Shown here: in pieces, positions 19,101-30,200 of the stretch
Layout of the letters: each line of letters opens with the position of its first letter
Numbering within the stretch: the first letter of the stretch is position 1
Source of the DNA: Candidatus Zipacnadia bacterium
GTDB taxonomy: Bacteria > Armatimonadota > Zipacnadia > Zipacnadales > UBA5352
DNA length: 64,000 bases
Reading direction: 5' to 3'
NCBI GenBank assembly: GCA_029820945.1
Contig: JALGUJ010000041.1
Location: 1 to 64,000 of the forward strand
Program-made: the position numbers and the translations under genes
The notes under the pieces: generated by a model
Told to the model about the DNA's origin: nothing
What the model saw: only the letters and a program-made list of their open reading frames with translations
Databases searched by the model: none

Positions 19101-21433
19101 GGCGCTCAGACCCTCGTAGTCCACGCGCGCCAGGCCCAGCGTCTCCAGGTTGCCGAAGCGCTCGCGCCGCGAGCCGAACTCCTGGTCCACGAACCAGCGC
19201 ACGCGCGTGTCGGCCTGCTCACGGTCCCGGTCGGAGACGCCCACCTCCAACACCCGGTTGGCCTCCAGGCCGTCCAGGAGCGCCAGCGTCAGCTCATCGG
19301 GCGTGCGTGGCGTCGGGTCCTCGTGCAGCAGCACGTGCAGCAGGTGGCGCATCTGGTGGCGCTCCGAGCGCCGCTTCATCCAGCCCGCCTGGAAGGCCGC
19401 TTCCTGCCGGTTGTCGCTGAAGATCAGCAGCTTGCGCAGTGTCGGCTCGGCCATCGCGCTGAGCATCGACTCGGCGAGCGTGTGCACGTCGGCGACCTCG
19501 GCGCTGCGCGTGTCTGTGATGGTGTCGCGCGAGGAGCAGGCGGCGCAGGTGACCACCCGCCCGCGCCCCTCGCCCTCGGCATCCAGCTTCTTCGGGTCCT
19601 CGAAGACCAGCATCGCCACCATGCCGCCGGTGCGCTCGCACTTCTCGTTCTGGCACGTCCCGGCCGCCTCGCGGTGCAGCGCTCCGCACCAGCGGCACAT
19701 CTGCCAGACCTCGGCCTCGCCCGTGCCCTCCTCGCGCGTGTGCAGGCGGTCGGTCAGGTAGCACTCGACCTCGCCCGCGCCCGGCTCCTCCCACGGATCG
19801 GCCACGCGGATCGGCCGCACCGAGTTGCCCGCGTCGGAGGCCCACGCCTCCTGCGCCAACACCCGCAGGTAGTGCTGTCCGCACGCCCGGCAGATCAGCA
19901 GCGGCAGGCGCACCACTTGCGCGTTCTCGCCCTCGCGCGCCTGCTGCTGGAAGTGCACCACCGGCCGGATGGGACTGTCAACGGTCGCGTCGGGGCTCTC
20001 AGGCTCGAAGCTCACCCACAGGCCCGGATAGCCCTCCACGAAGTAGTGCAGCTTGGGGCGCAGCAGCGGCTCATCGTCCTGGCGGCAGATCGCGCCCAGC
20101 GTCAGGTACGCCATCGCCTCGCAGGTCAGGTCGTCCTCGCCCGCGGCGCCACGGTCGCCGACCTGGCGCAGGCGCGCGTGCAGGTCCTCGAGCGTCAGCG
20201 GGCGCGTGAGGTTGCGCGTCAGGTTGATCACGATCTCGTTCGGGGCCAGCAGCGCCAGCAGACGCGCGTTCGCGTCATCGCCCGCAGGGGCGGGGCGGCC
20301 GCATAGCTCCTCGGCCACTGTAACGAGGGCTGCAGGTATGTCGTCCACGTCGTCCTGCACGTGCACCTCGCGCGCGGCGGCCAGCACCCGGTCGAGCACC
20401 GCCGCCGCATCGCCCGGGCGAGGTGGCGCGTAGCGGTTGCCGGGTGGCTCGGCGAAGTCGCGGTACTGCTCATCGACCAGCGCCACGTCCTCGGCGGGAA
20501 CGCCGAACAGCCGATGGGCGAAGCGCCGCGTCTCCGCGTCTGCGTCAATGCCCTCCTCGGGGCGCACCGTCGCCGAGGTGCCGACGCAGATCACCTCGTC
20601 CGGGCGCTTGCCCGCGACGTGGCGCAGGCGCCGGATCAGGCACGCCACCTCCGAGCCCAGCGTCCCCGAATACGTGTGCACCTCGTCGAAGACCATGAAG
20701 CGCAGAGGCGCGCCGTCCAGCAGCTCGCGCAGGTCCTGGTCGCGCAGGAGCAGGAACTCGAGCATCCGGTAGTTGGTCAGCAGTAGCCGCGGCTTGCGCT
20801 CGCGGATCTCCGGGCGGCTGATGGCCTCCTCCCACGGCCGCGGCAGCTCCTTGTGGTCCTCGCGGTGCGCGCGCAGCTCTTCGGGCGTGTAGGGCCGCGA
20901 CTGGCCGAGATGCGCGATGCTGTCGGGGTGCTGGCGCGGGGTCTCGCCGGTGTAGCGCGCGAAGGTGATGCCGCTGCCCGCCAGCATCCGGCGCAGGCGG
21001 TCGAGCTGATCGTTGACCAGCGCATTCATCGGGTAGACCAGCACCGCCGTCACGCCGTCGGGCGCGCCCGCGTCGCGCAGGTGCAGGCAGTGGTTGAGCG
21101 CCGGCAGCAGGAAGCCCTCGGTCTTCCCCGAGCCCGTGGCGGTGGCCATGATGGTGTGGCGGCCGGCGAGGATGTGGCGCACCGCCAGCTCCTGGTGCTT
21201 GTAGAGCTGCTCGAAGCTGAACAGGCCCGGCAGCGCGGGGTGCAGGCCAAGCTCGGGCTCGGCGAGCAGGTCGGCCAGCATCGGCCCGGCTCGCGCCGGC
21301 CGCCGGGGCCGCGCGAGAGGTGCTCGCGCACCTGCGCCTCCATCCGCTGGTCGGCGATCGGGAAGTAGGTCAGCAGGTAGCGCTGGAACTGCTCCACCAC
21401 GTGCTCGCCGAACGCGATCGGGTTCAGGGACAT
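16167..21433 (-). CDS. DEVH helicase - DUF1998 - endonuclease fusion (frameshifted near N-terminus)
   Basis: About 1750 residues once a frameshift is repaired. The first 45-50 residues (start MSLNPIAFGEHVVEQF, ATG at 21433 behind AGGGGG) are read in one frame; from about 21300 coding continues in the next frame, open to 16167. Domains: SF2 helicase with TATGSGKTEGFLLP and FMVFDEVHTYSG; zinc-binding cysteines (CRACGQHYL, CRWCGALH); second RecA domain with TPTLELGVDIGQLEMAL and YAQRAGRAGRR; DUF1998 ending in CYACLLTFWNQRHHGVLDR; and about 90 C-terminal residues resembling a DUF559/Vsr-type nuclease (AADFAWPNERVLIYIDGMTW). DISARM encodes its helicase (DrmA) and DUF1998 (DrmB) separately; a one-chain helicase-DUF1998 also recalls DruE. 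It lies downstream of the DrmD-like and methyltransferase genes and probably acts with them. Confidence 0.8.
21282..21433 (-). other. out-of-frame N-terminal segment of the DUF1998 helicase
   Basis: On the minus strand, the frame from 21433 encodes a sensible helicase N-terminus up to EHLSRGPGG (about 21305), then becomes cysteine- and serine-rich nonsense. The sensible sequence resumes as PARAGPMLADLLAEPE in the frame that is open to 16167. Joining the two needs one missing base within the very GC-rich 21285-21315 tract. No canonical -1 slippery heptamer is present. Confidence 0.65.
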
Positions 21434-21573
21434 CGAGAGGCCCCCTGACAGTGTCAGTGCCACTGTGGCACGGGTGGTCTCGCCCGTGCGCCGTTGCCGT
21501 TGATCCGCGCGCCGATCATATGATCTGCGATCAGATCAGACGCGCAGCCGCCGTGCCGTTCGGAGGGGCGGGA

Positions 21574-21993
21574 CTACGTTCCCGCCCGGCCGTTGCCGTC
21601 CATCCCCTCCGGCCTCGTCTCCATACTGTGCCTCGTCGCCTCGCGCTTGTCGTCCGGGCCGAGCCAGGTGTACAGGGCGCCGGAGGCAAAGGCGTCGTAG
21701 TAGCCCAGGATCAGGTCGCGGGTGCGGTAGGTGCGCCAGCGCTCGCGGTCCCTGCGCGGGCGCAGTCCCTGCGCCACACGATCGGGAAGGTGCCCATGAT
21801 GTAGTCCACGTCCGCGCGCTCGATGCCGTGGAGGTGGAAGTAGATGGCGTCGAGCTGCCGCGAGAGCAAGCTTGCTTGCTCCGCTGGGCGCAGCGCTCCT
21901 CGTCCCACACGAACGGGGGCCCTCGTCCCCTAGGTCCTGCGCGAACGCCCGGATGTCCCACGCCGTGTACATCAGCTCCAGCACCCGCCCCGC
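21574..21993 (-). pseudogene. decayed 3' end of a PglX/Eco57I-type methyltransferase gene
   Basis: Pieces in more than one frame match the C-terminus of the intact methyltransferase next door: [40 protein letters not shown] and [20 protein letters not shown], against [40 protein letters not shown] and LILAYYDAYASGAPPALGTW. At DNA level the similarity is high with scattered indels. Similarity begins almost exactly at the HEPN stop codon (21997). No part of the catalytic domain is present. Confidence 0.8.
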
Positions 21994-21996
21994 GAC

Positions 21997-22809
21997 CTAA
22001 TCGTCTTGACCGCCCGCGTCGATCTCTGAAGTCGCTCGCTTGATGAGCCTCCCAAACAGGTCGCGGCCAAACTCGGCGAACGAATCGACCGTACAGCTCC
22101 GTACAGGACGCCCATGGTGCTGGCACCCGTTACGTATATTGTGGAAGAGGCCGAGGCGGCAGCGCTCCCTACCAGTGAGCAGGCCGTGCTTCTCGGCTTC
22201 ATCAAGTAGGGACGGATGGTTGACCCGCGTCCGTGGCCCAACGCCAAGCGCTGACTTCAGGAACAGCTCGAAGCTCTGATCGAAGAGGATTACCGCGTTG
22301 GCTCCAAGGACATCACGGTCGCGCCACAGCCCAAACATCCAATCGAAGGACGCGAGCGCAGACCGCTGAGATGAGGATAGGGCGCGTGAGCGGCTCCCCT
22401 TGTCGATCAGCGGGTCACGTGCTTCCGGGTTGACGCGGGACGAACTGCCCATGTAGCCCGCTAAGCCGAACACCACCTCGCTGATGTGGGCGACCTCTTC
22501 CTCGTTCGCAGCCATCATGGGCGAGTATAACTCGAAGAGAACCCTTCGAGCCAGATCGTCGCCATCCCGTGCCCGAACGGCAGCGATGTACCCCAACGCC
22601 ATGTCGCCGAGTTCGTCGTGGGCGGCTTGGATACCAGGGAGTGGCCCATCGACTGTGCAGTAGATTGTGGCATCGCCATCTTGCTGCAGGGTACGGTAGT
22701 GGAACGAGAGCCCGTTGTGTCGGCAGACAGACCTGAACGTCTCCAACAACGCACGGACTTCATTCCCATCGAGTTCGGGCTTCTCGAAGCTGAAATCGTA
22801 GCCAGCCAA
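21997..22809 (-). CDS. HEPN-domain protein (putative RNase effector)
   Basis: The 270-residue product has no hit I recognise over its first half. The C-terminal half is helical with FDQSFELFLKSAL, LLDEAEKHGLL and FHNIRNGCQHHGR. The last contains R-N-x3-H, the Rx4-6H signature of HEPN ribonucleases, which commonly act as toxins or abortive-infection effectors. The gene begins 15 bp after the methyltransferase stop codon and ends beside the decayed copy of that methyltransferase's 3' end, so it looks inserted by an event that duplicated the end of its neighbour. Being co-directional and close, it is probably co-transcribed. RNase activity is inferred from the motif alone. Confidence 0.65.
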   Translation of the reverse strand: MAGYDFSFEKPELDGNEVRALLETFRSVCRHNGLSFHYRTLQQDGDATIYCTVDGPLPGIQAAHDELGDMALGYIAAVRARDGDDLARRVLFELYSPMMAANEEEVAHISEVVFGLAGYMGSSSRVNPEARDPLIDKGSRSRALSSSQRSALASFDWMFGLWRDRDVLGANAVILFDQSFELFLKSALGVGPRTRVNHPSLLDEAEKHGLLTGRERCRLGLFHNIRNGCQHHGRPVRSCTVDSFAEFGRDLFGRLIKRATSEIDAGGQDD

Positions 22810-22824
22810 GGTTCTGCCTCCCCC

Positions 22825-25800
22825 TTACGGCAGCGTGTCCATGCTGTGGCGTTGCGGGTCGCGCTTGTCGTCGGGGCCGAGCCAGGTGCCCAGGGCGGGC
22901 GGGGCGCCGGAGGCATACGCGTCGTAGTAGGCCAGGATCAGGTCGCGGGTGCGGTAGCTGCCGTGCGCCGCGCGGTCCCTGCGCTCCACGATCGGGAAGG
23001 TGCTCATGATGTAGTCCACGTCATCGCGCGCGATGCCGTAGAGGTGGAAGTAGATGGCGTCGAGCTGCGCGCGGAGCTGGGCGCGGCGCTCCTCGTCCCA
23101 CACGAACGGCGGCCCCCCGTCGCCGAGGTCCCGCGCGAACGTCCGGATGTCCCACGCCGTGTACACCAGCTCCAGCACCCGCTCCCCGATCACATCCGCC
23201 AGCCGCTCCCCGCAAAACTCCTCCTCATACCGCGACGGCGGGATGACCGGGAGTTGCTTGACGATGAAGTAGCTCAGACTGGCCCCCGACAGCTTCTGGC
23301 GTAGGCAGTAGTCGAGGCAGAACGAGTTCAGGTTCGCGACGAGGCAGCACTCCAAGTGGCCGTCCCAGGTGGTCCTGATCAGCGGTGCCTTGTGGCCGAC
23401 CGCGCTATAGGGCAGGAACGCGAAGATGCCCGTTCTGCGGCTCGGCCCTACTCGTGTCACCTCGCGGAACGCGATGAGGTAGCTTGTGGGGCCGCCGGTT
23501 GCATCGTGCACGGCGGCTTCCTCGACCCAGTACCTGGGCACGGCCGAGAGGGCCGGGTCTCGCAGTAGCTCAGGGGTCATCTCGACCGTCGCGGCTTTGA
23601 CTTGTAGCCGCCGAGAGGGGTCCGTGCCTTCGAACGTAGCGAAACGGTGGGTGAACTGCTCGATAAGCTTGCCCTCGTACAGCGGGAGGTACTGCGCGTC
23701 ACTGCCGACGAACGCGGCTCCCGGATGGCGTAGCGCGAGGCCCTGCGTCTCCAACTCCTCGCGTGTGCGGAACAGGCTCGAGTCGTTCGCCATGTCGAAC
23801 ATGCGCAGGAAGCTGGTCCCCCAAGGGTTCTCCTCGCCGATCTGGTTCCCGTCGTCGCCATAGAGTTCGCGCACGAGCACGGGGTGGCGGCGGTAGAGCG
23901 CTATGGTGAGTTCCGCGTCCCGCTGGCTGCCGAACACCGAGCAGGTGCGGGTGTTGGGGTTGAGCAGCGCGATCTCTTCGCGCGTAAGCCGAAAGCGCCG
24001 CCAGGGGTCGTCAAGGTCCTTCGGTCGCAGCAGGTAGAAGGCGAACTCGCACTGTGCAGTCTCTCGCTCTTTTCCGCGTAGGAAGACAAGGGAGAACTGG
24101 ACGTTCCCGATCACGTCAGCGAACACGCCCGCGCGATTCTCGAACTCGTAGAGGGCCTCGAGCTGCGCTGTCACCATCAGGTCCTGGAAGAAGTCCTGCA
24201 GGAAGTAACCGGTCGCGAGGCCGCTCTGCATGATGGCGCCCACGCCGCCGCGCGGGTTGATGAGCCGCCGCCCGAGTTCGGCGAAGAGCGGGTAGAGGTT
24301 GACGTCGCCCACCGCGGTGAGCGGGAAGTGCCCCGCCTCGCGCAGGAAGCCGCCGGTGTTGTCGGCGAGGGCCTTCTCGCGCTGGAACTCGGCGAAGAGC
24401 GCCGGGTTGGTCTCGGGCAGCCGGGCGATGAGCCGCCGGCGGGCGGCGGCGTTGGGCGCGCCCGCGATCTCCGGGTCGCGCGTGGCGAAGAACTCGTTCT
24501 CCTGCAGCTTGATGCGCTCCCACGGCGGGTTCATGACGATGGCATCGAAGCCCTCACGTTCGACGAACACGTCCGGGAACTCCAGCTCCCAGTGGAAGAA
24601 GCGGATATCGTCGCGCAGGTCGCGGATGATCCGCTGCCACCGCTCGTGCCGCCGAGGAGTGGTGGCAGTCAACACGGGCGCCTCGCCGCCGGGCCGCAGC
24701 AGCTCCTGCAACTCCTGGTAGGCCCACAGAAGAGGGATGTCGGAGGAGGGCGTTGTCCGGACCTCGCCCTCTCCGGCGACCTGGGTGAGCGGCCAGAACC
24801 AGAGCGCACACCAGGCATCGTACATCCGCTTCGTGGCCTGCCAGTCCTCGTTCTCCTCCAGCAGACGGTGGTATTCGCGCTCCTTGCGGCCGGGGTCCAT
24901 CGTGTCGATGGCCTCGATGGAGAGCATGGCGCGGGCGGCCTGCTCGCGGACCTCGGGCACGGCGGCGCTGAAGAGCCGGGGCGCGCCGTCTGTCCTGACG
25001 CTCTCGGCCTCCTTGAGCTGCTCCCGGACCTGCTTGCGGATCTGCTTGAGCGCCTCGTTGAGGGCGCTGCCGGTCTCGGCCTTGCGGTCCCAGGCAGCGG
25101 CGGGGTAGCGGTCGATGTCGCTCGCCCACGCGCCGATGATGGAGTTGCCGCACTTGAGCTTGTGGTCGAGGAAGGTGAAGGGCCGCTCCTTGGAGAGCGT
25201 GGCGAGCCACAGCGACATCTTGGCGATCTCGACCGCCAGTCGGTTGACGTCCACGCCGTAGAGGCAGTTGTCGGCGACGTAGCGGCGCGCCCAGATGAGG
25301 GCCTCGTCATGGTCCTCGGGCAGCAGCCGGGCGGCGGGCTCGAGCGACTGCGGGCGCCCGTCGGGGATGGTGATGCGCTCGCCGGGGTGCTCGGCGGCGA
25401 TCAGGTCCCAGCTCTCGACGAGCTTCTCGCCCAGGAACCGGCAGGCCTGCACGAGAAAGGCGCCCGAGCCCATGGCCGGGTCGCAGACGTTGAGCGCGAG
25501 CAGCTCCTCGGGCGGGAGGATGCGCCCGGCGTCATCGTGGCACAGCGGCTCGAGGGTGCGCTCGCAGATGAAGCGGGTGATCCACTTGGGGGTGTAGTAC
25601 TGGCCGCCGGCCTTGCGCGCGCCGGACTGCTGGACGACGTAGAGGTCGCCGGGCAGCACGGTGGCGGCCACATCGAGGAACCCGGCGTAGGGCGCGACGC
25701 GCGCGGCGACGTCGGCATCGAGCGCCTCGGCGCCGTCGATCTCGTCGAACGATCCAGGCGGGGCACAGGTCCCCGCCCTACAGTCTTCGGCGGCGCGCTG

Positions 25801-27210
25801 TGCCCTCTGCGCGGACATCGACGAGACCGAGCGCAGGAAACCTGCGAGGTCATCGCCCGAGCGCGCCTCCAGCTCGGCGAGCGCGACCACGGGCTCGTCG
25901 CCCGAGTCGATGGTGACCATGATCCCGCCCTCGGGCGGGACGCGCCGGACCATGCCATCGATGAGGCCCTCGTAGACGCTGCCGAGCTGCTCGACGTCGA
26001 GCTCGCGGTAGCTCAGGCGCTGGTTGACGACGGTGCGGCCGATCCTGCCGCGGGCGAAGATGAGCTGGTGGAGGATGGCGTGCACCGTGGCGTTGGAGAC
26101 GCGCAGGCGCCGGTCCTCGAGCGCCGGGAAGCGCGCGGGATCGAACATGTGCCCGCCATAGCCGATGAGCTTCAGGTCCGGGTGCTCGCAGCCGGCGTGG
26201 ATGAGCCGGAAGGTGGCGAGGAGCTGGCCGAAGGCGTCGAAGCGCCGCGCCATGGCGGGCGCGTCCTCGTGGTGCTCGCGCTCGAGGCGCGTCCACAGGT
26301 GGGTGAGGCCGTAGGAGTTGTCGTAGAGCACCTCGCCATGGGGCAGCAGGTGGTTCTCCTCGCCATAGAGCAGGAAGACCAGGCGCATGAGGAAGACCAG
26401 CGCCATCTCGTACACGGCCTCGAAGGACATGCCCTCGAGGATGGCGCCATCGGCGGCCTGGTCGCAGCGTCCGATGGCGCGCACGAGCTGATCGAGCGCC
26501 GCGCGCACCTGCTCGCCGAGCTGGTCGGTGACATCGGCCTGGCGCTCCTGGCTGGCCTGCACGAGCGCGAGCAGGCGGGCCTTCTCGTCCTCGCCGAAGA
26601 AGCGCTCGGCGGACAGGAGCATGGCGAAGGCGTCGAGGGTGCGGGGGTCGTCGAGCCAGGTGGGGGCGTCCCAGGTGATATGCGAGGTGGTCGGGCCCTC
26701 GGCGTGCATGAGGCGGAAGTCGCGGCCGTTGGTGACGAGCCCGAGCGGCACCTCGACCGCGCGCATGAGGCGCTCGAGCTTGGTGGCGGGGCTGGCGCGC
26801 CAGCGGCCGGTCTCGCTCTCGCGGGCGTCGAGGCCCTGGCCGGCGGGGATGATCCACGCCAGCAGCAGCGGCTCGCCCTCGCCATCGACCAGCACGCGCG
26901 AGGGGCGGAGGGTCTGGGCGTACTCGGCAAGCGCGTGGGTGGTCTGCTCGGGGATGTCGGGGTGCTTGCGCCAGTGCTCGCGGCCGATGCCGGTCAGCTC
27001 CTGGAGCACGAGGTCGAGCCACCGGGCCTGCGCCTCGGACGGGCGAAGCCCGAAGCGCTCCCACTCGGTGCCAAGGCGCCGGTCCCGCCCATGGGCGGGA
27101 GCGACAGGCGGCGGGCCATCGGGGAAGTGCTCGCGCAGCACCGGCTCACTGACCAGCAGGCCGGAGATGTCCACGAGGGCCATCCAGTCATGATCGTGCG
27201 CGTCAGGCAC
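22825..27210 (-). CDS. Eco57I/PglX-type N6-adenine DNA methyltransferase (DrmMI-like)
   Basis: The 1461-residue protein contains the AdoMet-binding motif I CDPAMGSGAFLVQ (about residue 575) and catalytic motif IV NPPWERIKL (about 890), both typical of N6-adenine methyltransferases. Before them is AGGQYYTPKWITRFICER, the usual entry to the Eco57I/PglX domain. The N-terminal 500 residues are helical and lack an obvious PD-(D/E)XK site; the C-terminal part is probably for target recognition (LSGASLSYFIVKQLPVIPP). GTG start two bases after the DrmD-like stop codon, so coupled. In DISARM class 1 the same pair (drmD, drmMI) marks self DNA and restricts phage. Length is normal and no frameshift is seen. 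Confidence 0.85.
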   Translation of the reverse strand: MPDAHDHDWMALVDISGLLVSEPVLREHFPDGPPPVAPAHGRDRRLGTEWERFGLRPSEAQARWLDLVLQELTGIGREHWRKHPDIPEQTTHALAEYAQTLRPSRVLVDGEGEPLLLAWIIPAGQGLDARESETGRWRASPATKLERLMRAVEVPLGLVTNGRDFRLMHAEGPTTSHITWDAPTWLDDPRTLDAFAMLLSAERFFGEDEKARLLALVQASQERQADVTDQLGEQVRAALDQLVRAIGRCDQAADGAILEGMSFEAVYEMALVFLMRLVFLLYGEENHLLPHGEVLYDNSYGLTHLWTRLEREHHEDAPAMARRFDAFGQLLATFRLIHAGCEHPDLKLIGYGGHMFDPARFPALEDRRLRVSNATVHAILHQLIFARGRIGRTVVNQRLSYRELDVEQLGSVYEGLIDGMVRRVPPEGGIMVTIDSGDEPVVALAELEARSGDDLAGFLRSVSSMSAQRAQRAAEDCRAGTCAPPGSFDEIDGAEALDADVAARVAPYAGFLDVAATVLPGDLYVVQQSGARKAGGQYYTPKWITRFICERTLEPLCHDDAGRILPPEELLALNVCDPAMGSGAFLVQACRFLGEKLVESWDLIAAEHPGERITIPDGRPQSLEPAARLLPEDHDEALIWARRYVADNCLYGVDVNRLAVEIAKMSLWLATLSKERPFTFLDHKLKCGNSIIGAWASDIDRYPAAAWDRKAETGSALNEALKQIRKQVREQLKEAESVRTDGAPRLFSAAVPEVREQAARAMLSIEAIDTMDPGRKEREYHRLLEENEDWQATKRMYDAWCALWFWPLTQVAGEGEVRTTPSSDIPLLWAYQELQELLRPGGEAPVLTATTPRRHERWQRIIRDLRDDIRFFHWELEFPDVFVEREGFDAIVMNPPWERIKLQENEFFATRDPEIAGAPNAAARRRLIARLPETNPALFAEFQREKALADNTGGFLREAGHFPLTAVGDVNLYPLFAELGRRLINPRGGVGAIMQSGLATGYFLQDFFQDLMVTAQLEALYEFENRAGVFADVIGNVQFSLVFLRGKERETAQCEFAFYLLRPKDLDDPWRRFRLTREEIALLNPNTRTCSVFGSQRDAELTIALYRRHPVLVRELYGDDGNQIGEENPWGTSFLRMFDMANDSSLFRTREELETQGLALRHPGAAFVGSDAQYLPLYEGKLIEQFTHRFATFEGTDPSRRLQVKAATVEMTPELLRDPALSAVPRYWVEEAAVHDATGGPTSYLIAFREVTRVGPSRRTGIFAFLPYSAVGHKAPLIRTTWDGHLECCLVANLNSFCLDYCLRQKLSGASLSYFIVKQLPVIPPSRYEEEFCGERLADVIGERVLELVYTAWDIRTFARDLGDGGPPFVWDEERRAQLRAQLDAIYFHLYGIARDDVDYIMSTFPIVERRDRAAHGSYRTRDLILAYYDAYASGAPPALGTWLGPDDKRDPQRHSMDTLP

Positions 27211-27212
27211 GG

Positions 27213-30200
27213 CTATCGCGCCCCCTCAACGAGCGTCTCGGGCAAGACGTAGAGCAGGCCTGCGGGGAAGATGCGCACCGAGCGCAGGGCGAAGCGCCGG
27301 GCGGCCGCGTCGGGCTCGGTCTGGCGGTCGCTCCGGAGCTGATCGCGGCGGCGCTCGAGCCAGTGGATGTCATCGTCGAGCTGCTCCCGCTCCTCGAGAT
27401 CGAAGAGCCGGCGCTGCGCGGCCTCCTGCTCGGACTGGACCTGCTTGAGGCGCGCCTCGATCTCGGCGATGCGCTGGTCGATCAGCTCGCGGGTCTGGGT
27501 GCGGGCCTCCTGCGCCTTCGCCTTGAGCGCCTGGGAGAGGGTCTTCTGCTGCTTGGCCTGCAGCTCGGCGAAGCGTTCGGTGATGTGCTGCTCGTGCGAC
27601 GGGAAGAGCGCGCGCAGGCGGGCGGCGACCTCACCGGGGATCGGGCGGTAGTCGCCGTCGGCGCCAAGGAGGCGGTGGACGGTGGCATCTTCGAGGGGCA
27701 GCAGCTTCCGCTCCTCGATGGCGCCACCGAGGGTGAGCAGCTCCTCGTGGAGGACGCGGCCCTCGTCGCTGACCGCGACCAGCCGCCCGAAGACGATCAG
27801 CGCTGGGCCGGCGGTCACCGCGCGCGGGACGATGGTGTAGGTGCAGCGTTCGAGCGACGGGCGGTCGGGGCTGATCTGCTCCCACAGGCACGAGCGGAAC
27901 AGGCCGATGGCGCGCTGCATGATCGGGTGGCCGAGGTGCAGGAGCGCGACGTCGGTGCGGTCGCGCGCAAGGGTGTGGTCAAAGGTGACTGCCAGCCGGG
28001 CCTCCCGGGAGTTGCGCAGATGGCGGTTCAGGTCGCGCCAGGACTCGGGGAGCTGCTGGATGCGCCACGCCCGCCCGGCCAGGGCCCCGGCCTCGACCGG
28101 CTCCATGCGCTGGCCGCCGGCGAGCTGCAGGGCCTCGTCGAGCACGAGCGACATCTGCTCGGGCGTCAGGTCCCAGTCGGCGCGAGTCTGCTCGATCTGC
28201 TCGCGGACCTCGTGGATGCGCTGGCGCAGCTCGAGATCGCGGGGCAGCTCCTCATCGACCACGCGCGAGCGCTGGCGGGTATCCGCGATCTCGTCCGTCA
28301 GACCCAGCATGGCGCGCTCGACCTCTTCGGCGATGACGTCGCCTACCGCGCCCAGGTCCTCGCGCTGCGTCTTCACCTTGCCGACGATGACCTCCAGGAA
28401 GCGGCGATCCTCCTCCTGATCGTAGAGGAAGTGGTAGCACCAGACGCGCTCGGCCGGCTGGCCGTGACGGTCGATGCGCCCATTGCGCTGCTCCATCTTG
28501 TTAGGGTTCCAGGGGATCTCGTAGTGCACCAGATACCGGCAGTGCTTCTGCAGGTTCAGGCCCTCGCTGGCGGCATCGGTGCCCAGCAGGATGCGCACGG
28601 GCTCCTCGGACGGGGGCGTCTGGAAGGCGTCATTGACGCGCTGGCGCTCCTCCATCGACATGCCGCCAGACATCACCAGCACGCGGTCTGACCAGCCGAG
28701 TTCCTCGAGCAGCTTCTCCAGGTAACGCAGCGTGTCGAGGTACTCGGTGAAGACGAGGATGCGCTCGTCGTTCCACGAGTTGCCATCACGCAGGTGCGCC
28801 TCGATCCAGTCGAGCAGCGCCTGCGCCTTGGTGTCGGCCTCTGTGCGCAGGCGGTCGGCGATCTCGATGAGTTCGGCCAGCCGAGCCCGCTCGTCCCCGG
28901 TCAGGCCCTCGAACAGCCGCGTGGCCTCCTGCAGCGCGGCGGCCTCGACCTCGGCCTTCTCGCGATCGTCATCGAAGTCTTCCTCGGCGCGCTCCTTCAT
29001 GCGCTCAACCAGCGCGATGTCGCCACGGCCCTCCTGCTCCGCAAGCGTGTTGACGTGCGTCTCCAGCGAGCGGTAGAAGGCGGCGGGCGACGACAGCAGC
29101 CGCTTCTTCAGGATGACCAGCGCGAACTGCGTCGCCCACAGCCGGTCGGACTCGACGCGCTCCAACCGCGACTGAACATAGGCGTCGAGCAGCTCGTGCG
29201 CGCGGCGCTCATCAGGGCTCAGGCAGAGGTCGGCCAGCGCCTCGACCTCGCGGTGCGCGAAGCGGTGTGTGCCCAGCTCGTCGAGAATCTGCTGCTTAAG
29301 CCGCCGGATCATGACCTGCCGGAGCGCCGGCTTGTTGAGCTCGGTGCCGCGCGAGAAGCGCAGCGGATCGAGCATCTCCAGCAGCGCAGTGAAGCTGGCG
29401 GTGAAGCCGTTGTGCGGCGTGGCGGTCAGGAACAGGCGGTGCTCGAAGTCATCAGTGATGGCCCGCAGCATCTTCGTGCGGTCGGAATCACGGACGTAGT
29501 GCTGCCGCCCCGACGGTGCGCAGTTGTGCGCCTCATCGACGATCAGCAGGTCCCACTCGCGCAGGCCCGGGTGGCGTTGCTCCTGCAGTGAGCTGCGGAA
29601 CAGCGCCAGCCAGCGCTCGGACTTGACGAAGTCCATCGAGGTGATCAGCCGCGGGTGGCTACGCCACGGGTTGACGTGGATGCCGTACTCGCGGCGCAGG
29701 CGCTCGGCCTCCGCGCGGTCGAGGATGCGGAAGTCGAGGTTGAACTTGGCGCGCATCTCCTCCTGCCACTGGCGCTGCAGCGACGCCGGGCAGACGATCA
29801 TAATGCGTCGCGCGCGATGGCGGCGGATCAGCTCCTGCGCTACCAGCCCGGCCTCGATGGTCTTGCCCAGGCCCACGTCATCGGCCAGCAGCAGGCTGAC
29901 GCGGTTCATCTGCAACGCGCGCACGACCGGCACGAGCTGGTAGGGCTCGATCTCGACCGCCCCGTAGAACGGCGCGGTCAGCGGCGGCCCGGCGATCACC
30001 GAGTTGCTCGACCAGCGCAGCGCCGAGGTGTAGGCGAGGAAGGTGTCGAGCGCGTCGAAGCCGTCCGGCCGGGGCAGGCGCGAGGTATCGTGCACATCGG
30101 CGGCCACCTCACGCTCCCAGATGACCTCCAGCTCATCGCCGAGGGCATCGTCGTCGAGGCACTCGAGGCGCACCTTGCGGCTGAGGTCGCCGTTGTCAGC

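Noticed and set aside
21285-21315. Programmed -1 ribosomal frameshift in the DUF1998 helicase
   Set aside because: No slippery heptamer or following pseudoknot; homologues of this type are normally read in one frame. A missing base is simpler.
21866-21880. Perfect palindrome AGCAAGCTTGCT
   Set aside because: It lies inside the decayed methyltransferase tail where an indel occurred; probably a by-product of decay rather than a binding site.
24328-27252. A 974-codon open frame on the plus strand opposite the first methyltransferase
   Set aside because: It mirrors the methyltransferase codons, is of low-complexity Gly/Glu/Arg/Leu composition, has no ribosome site and no domain; a high-GC antisense shadow.
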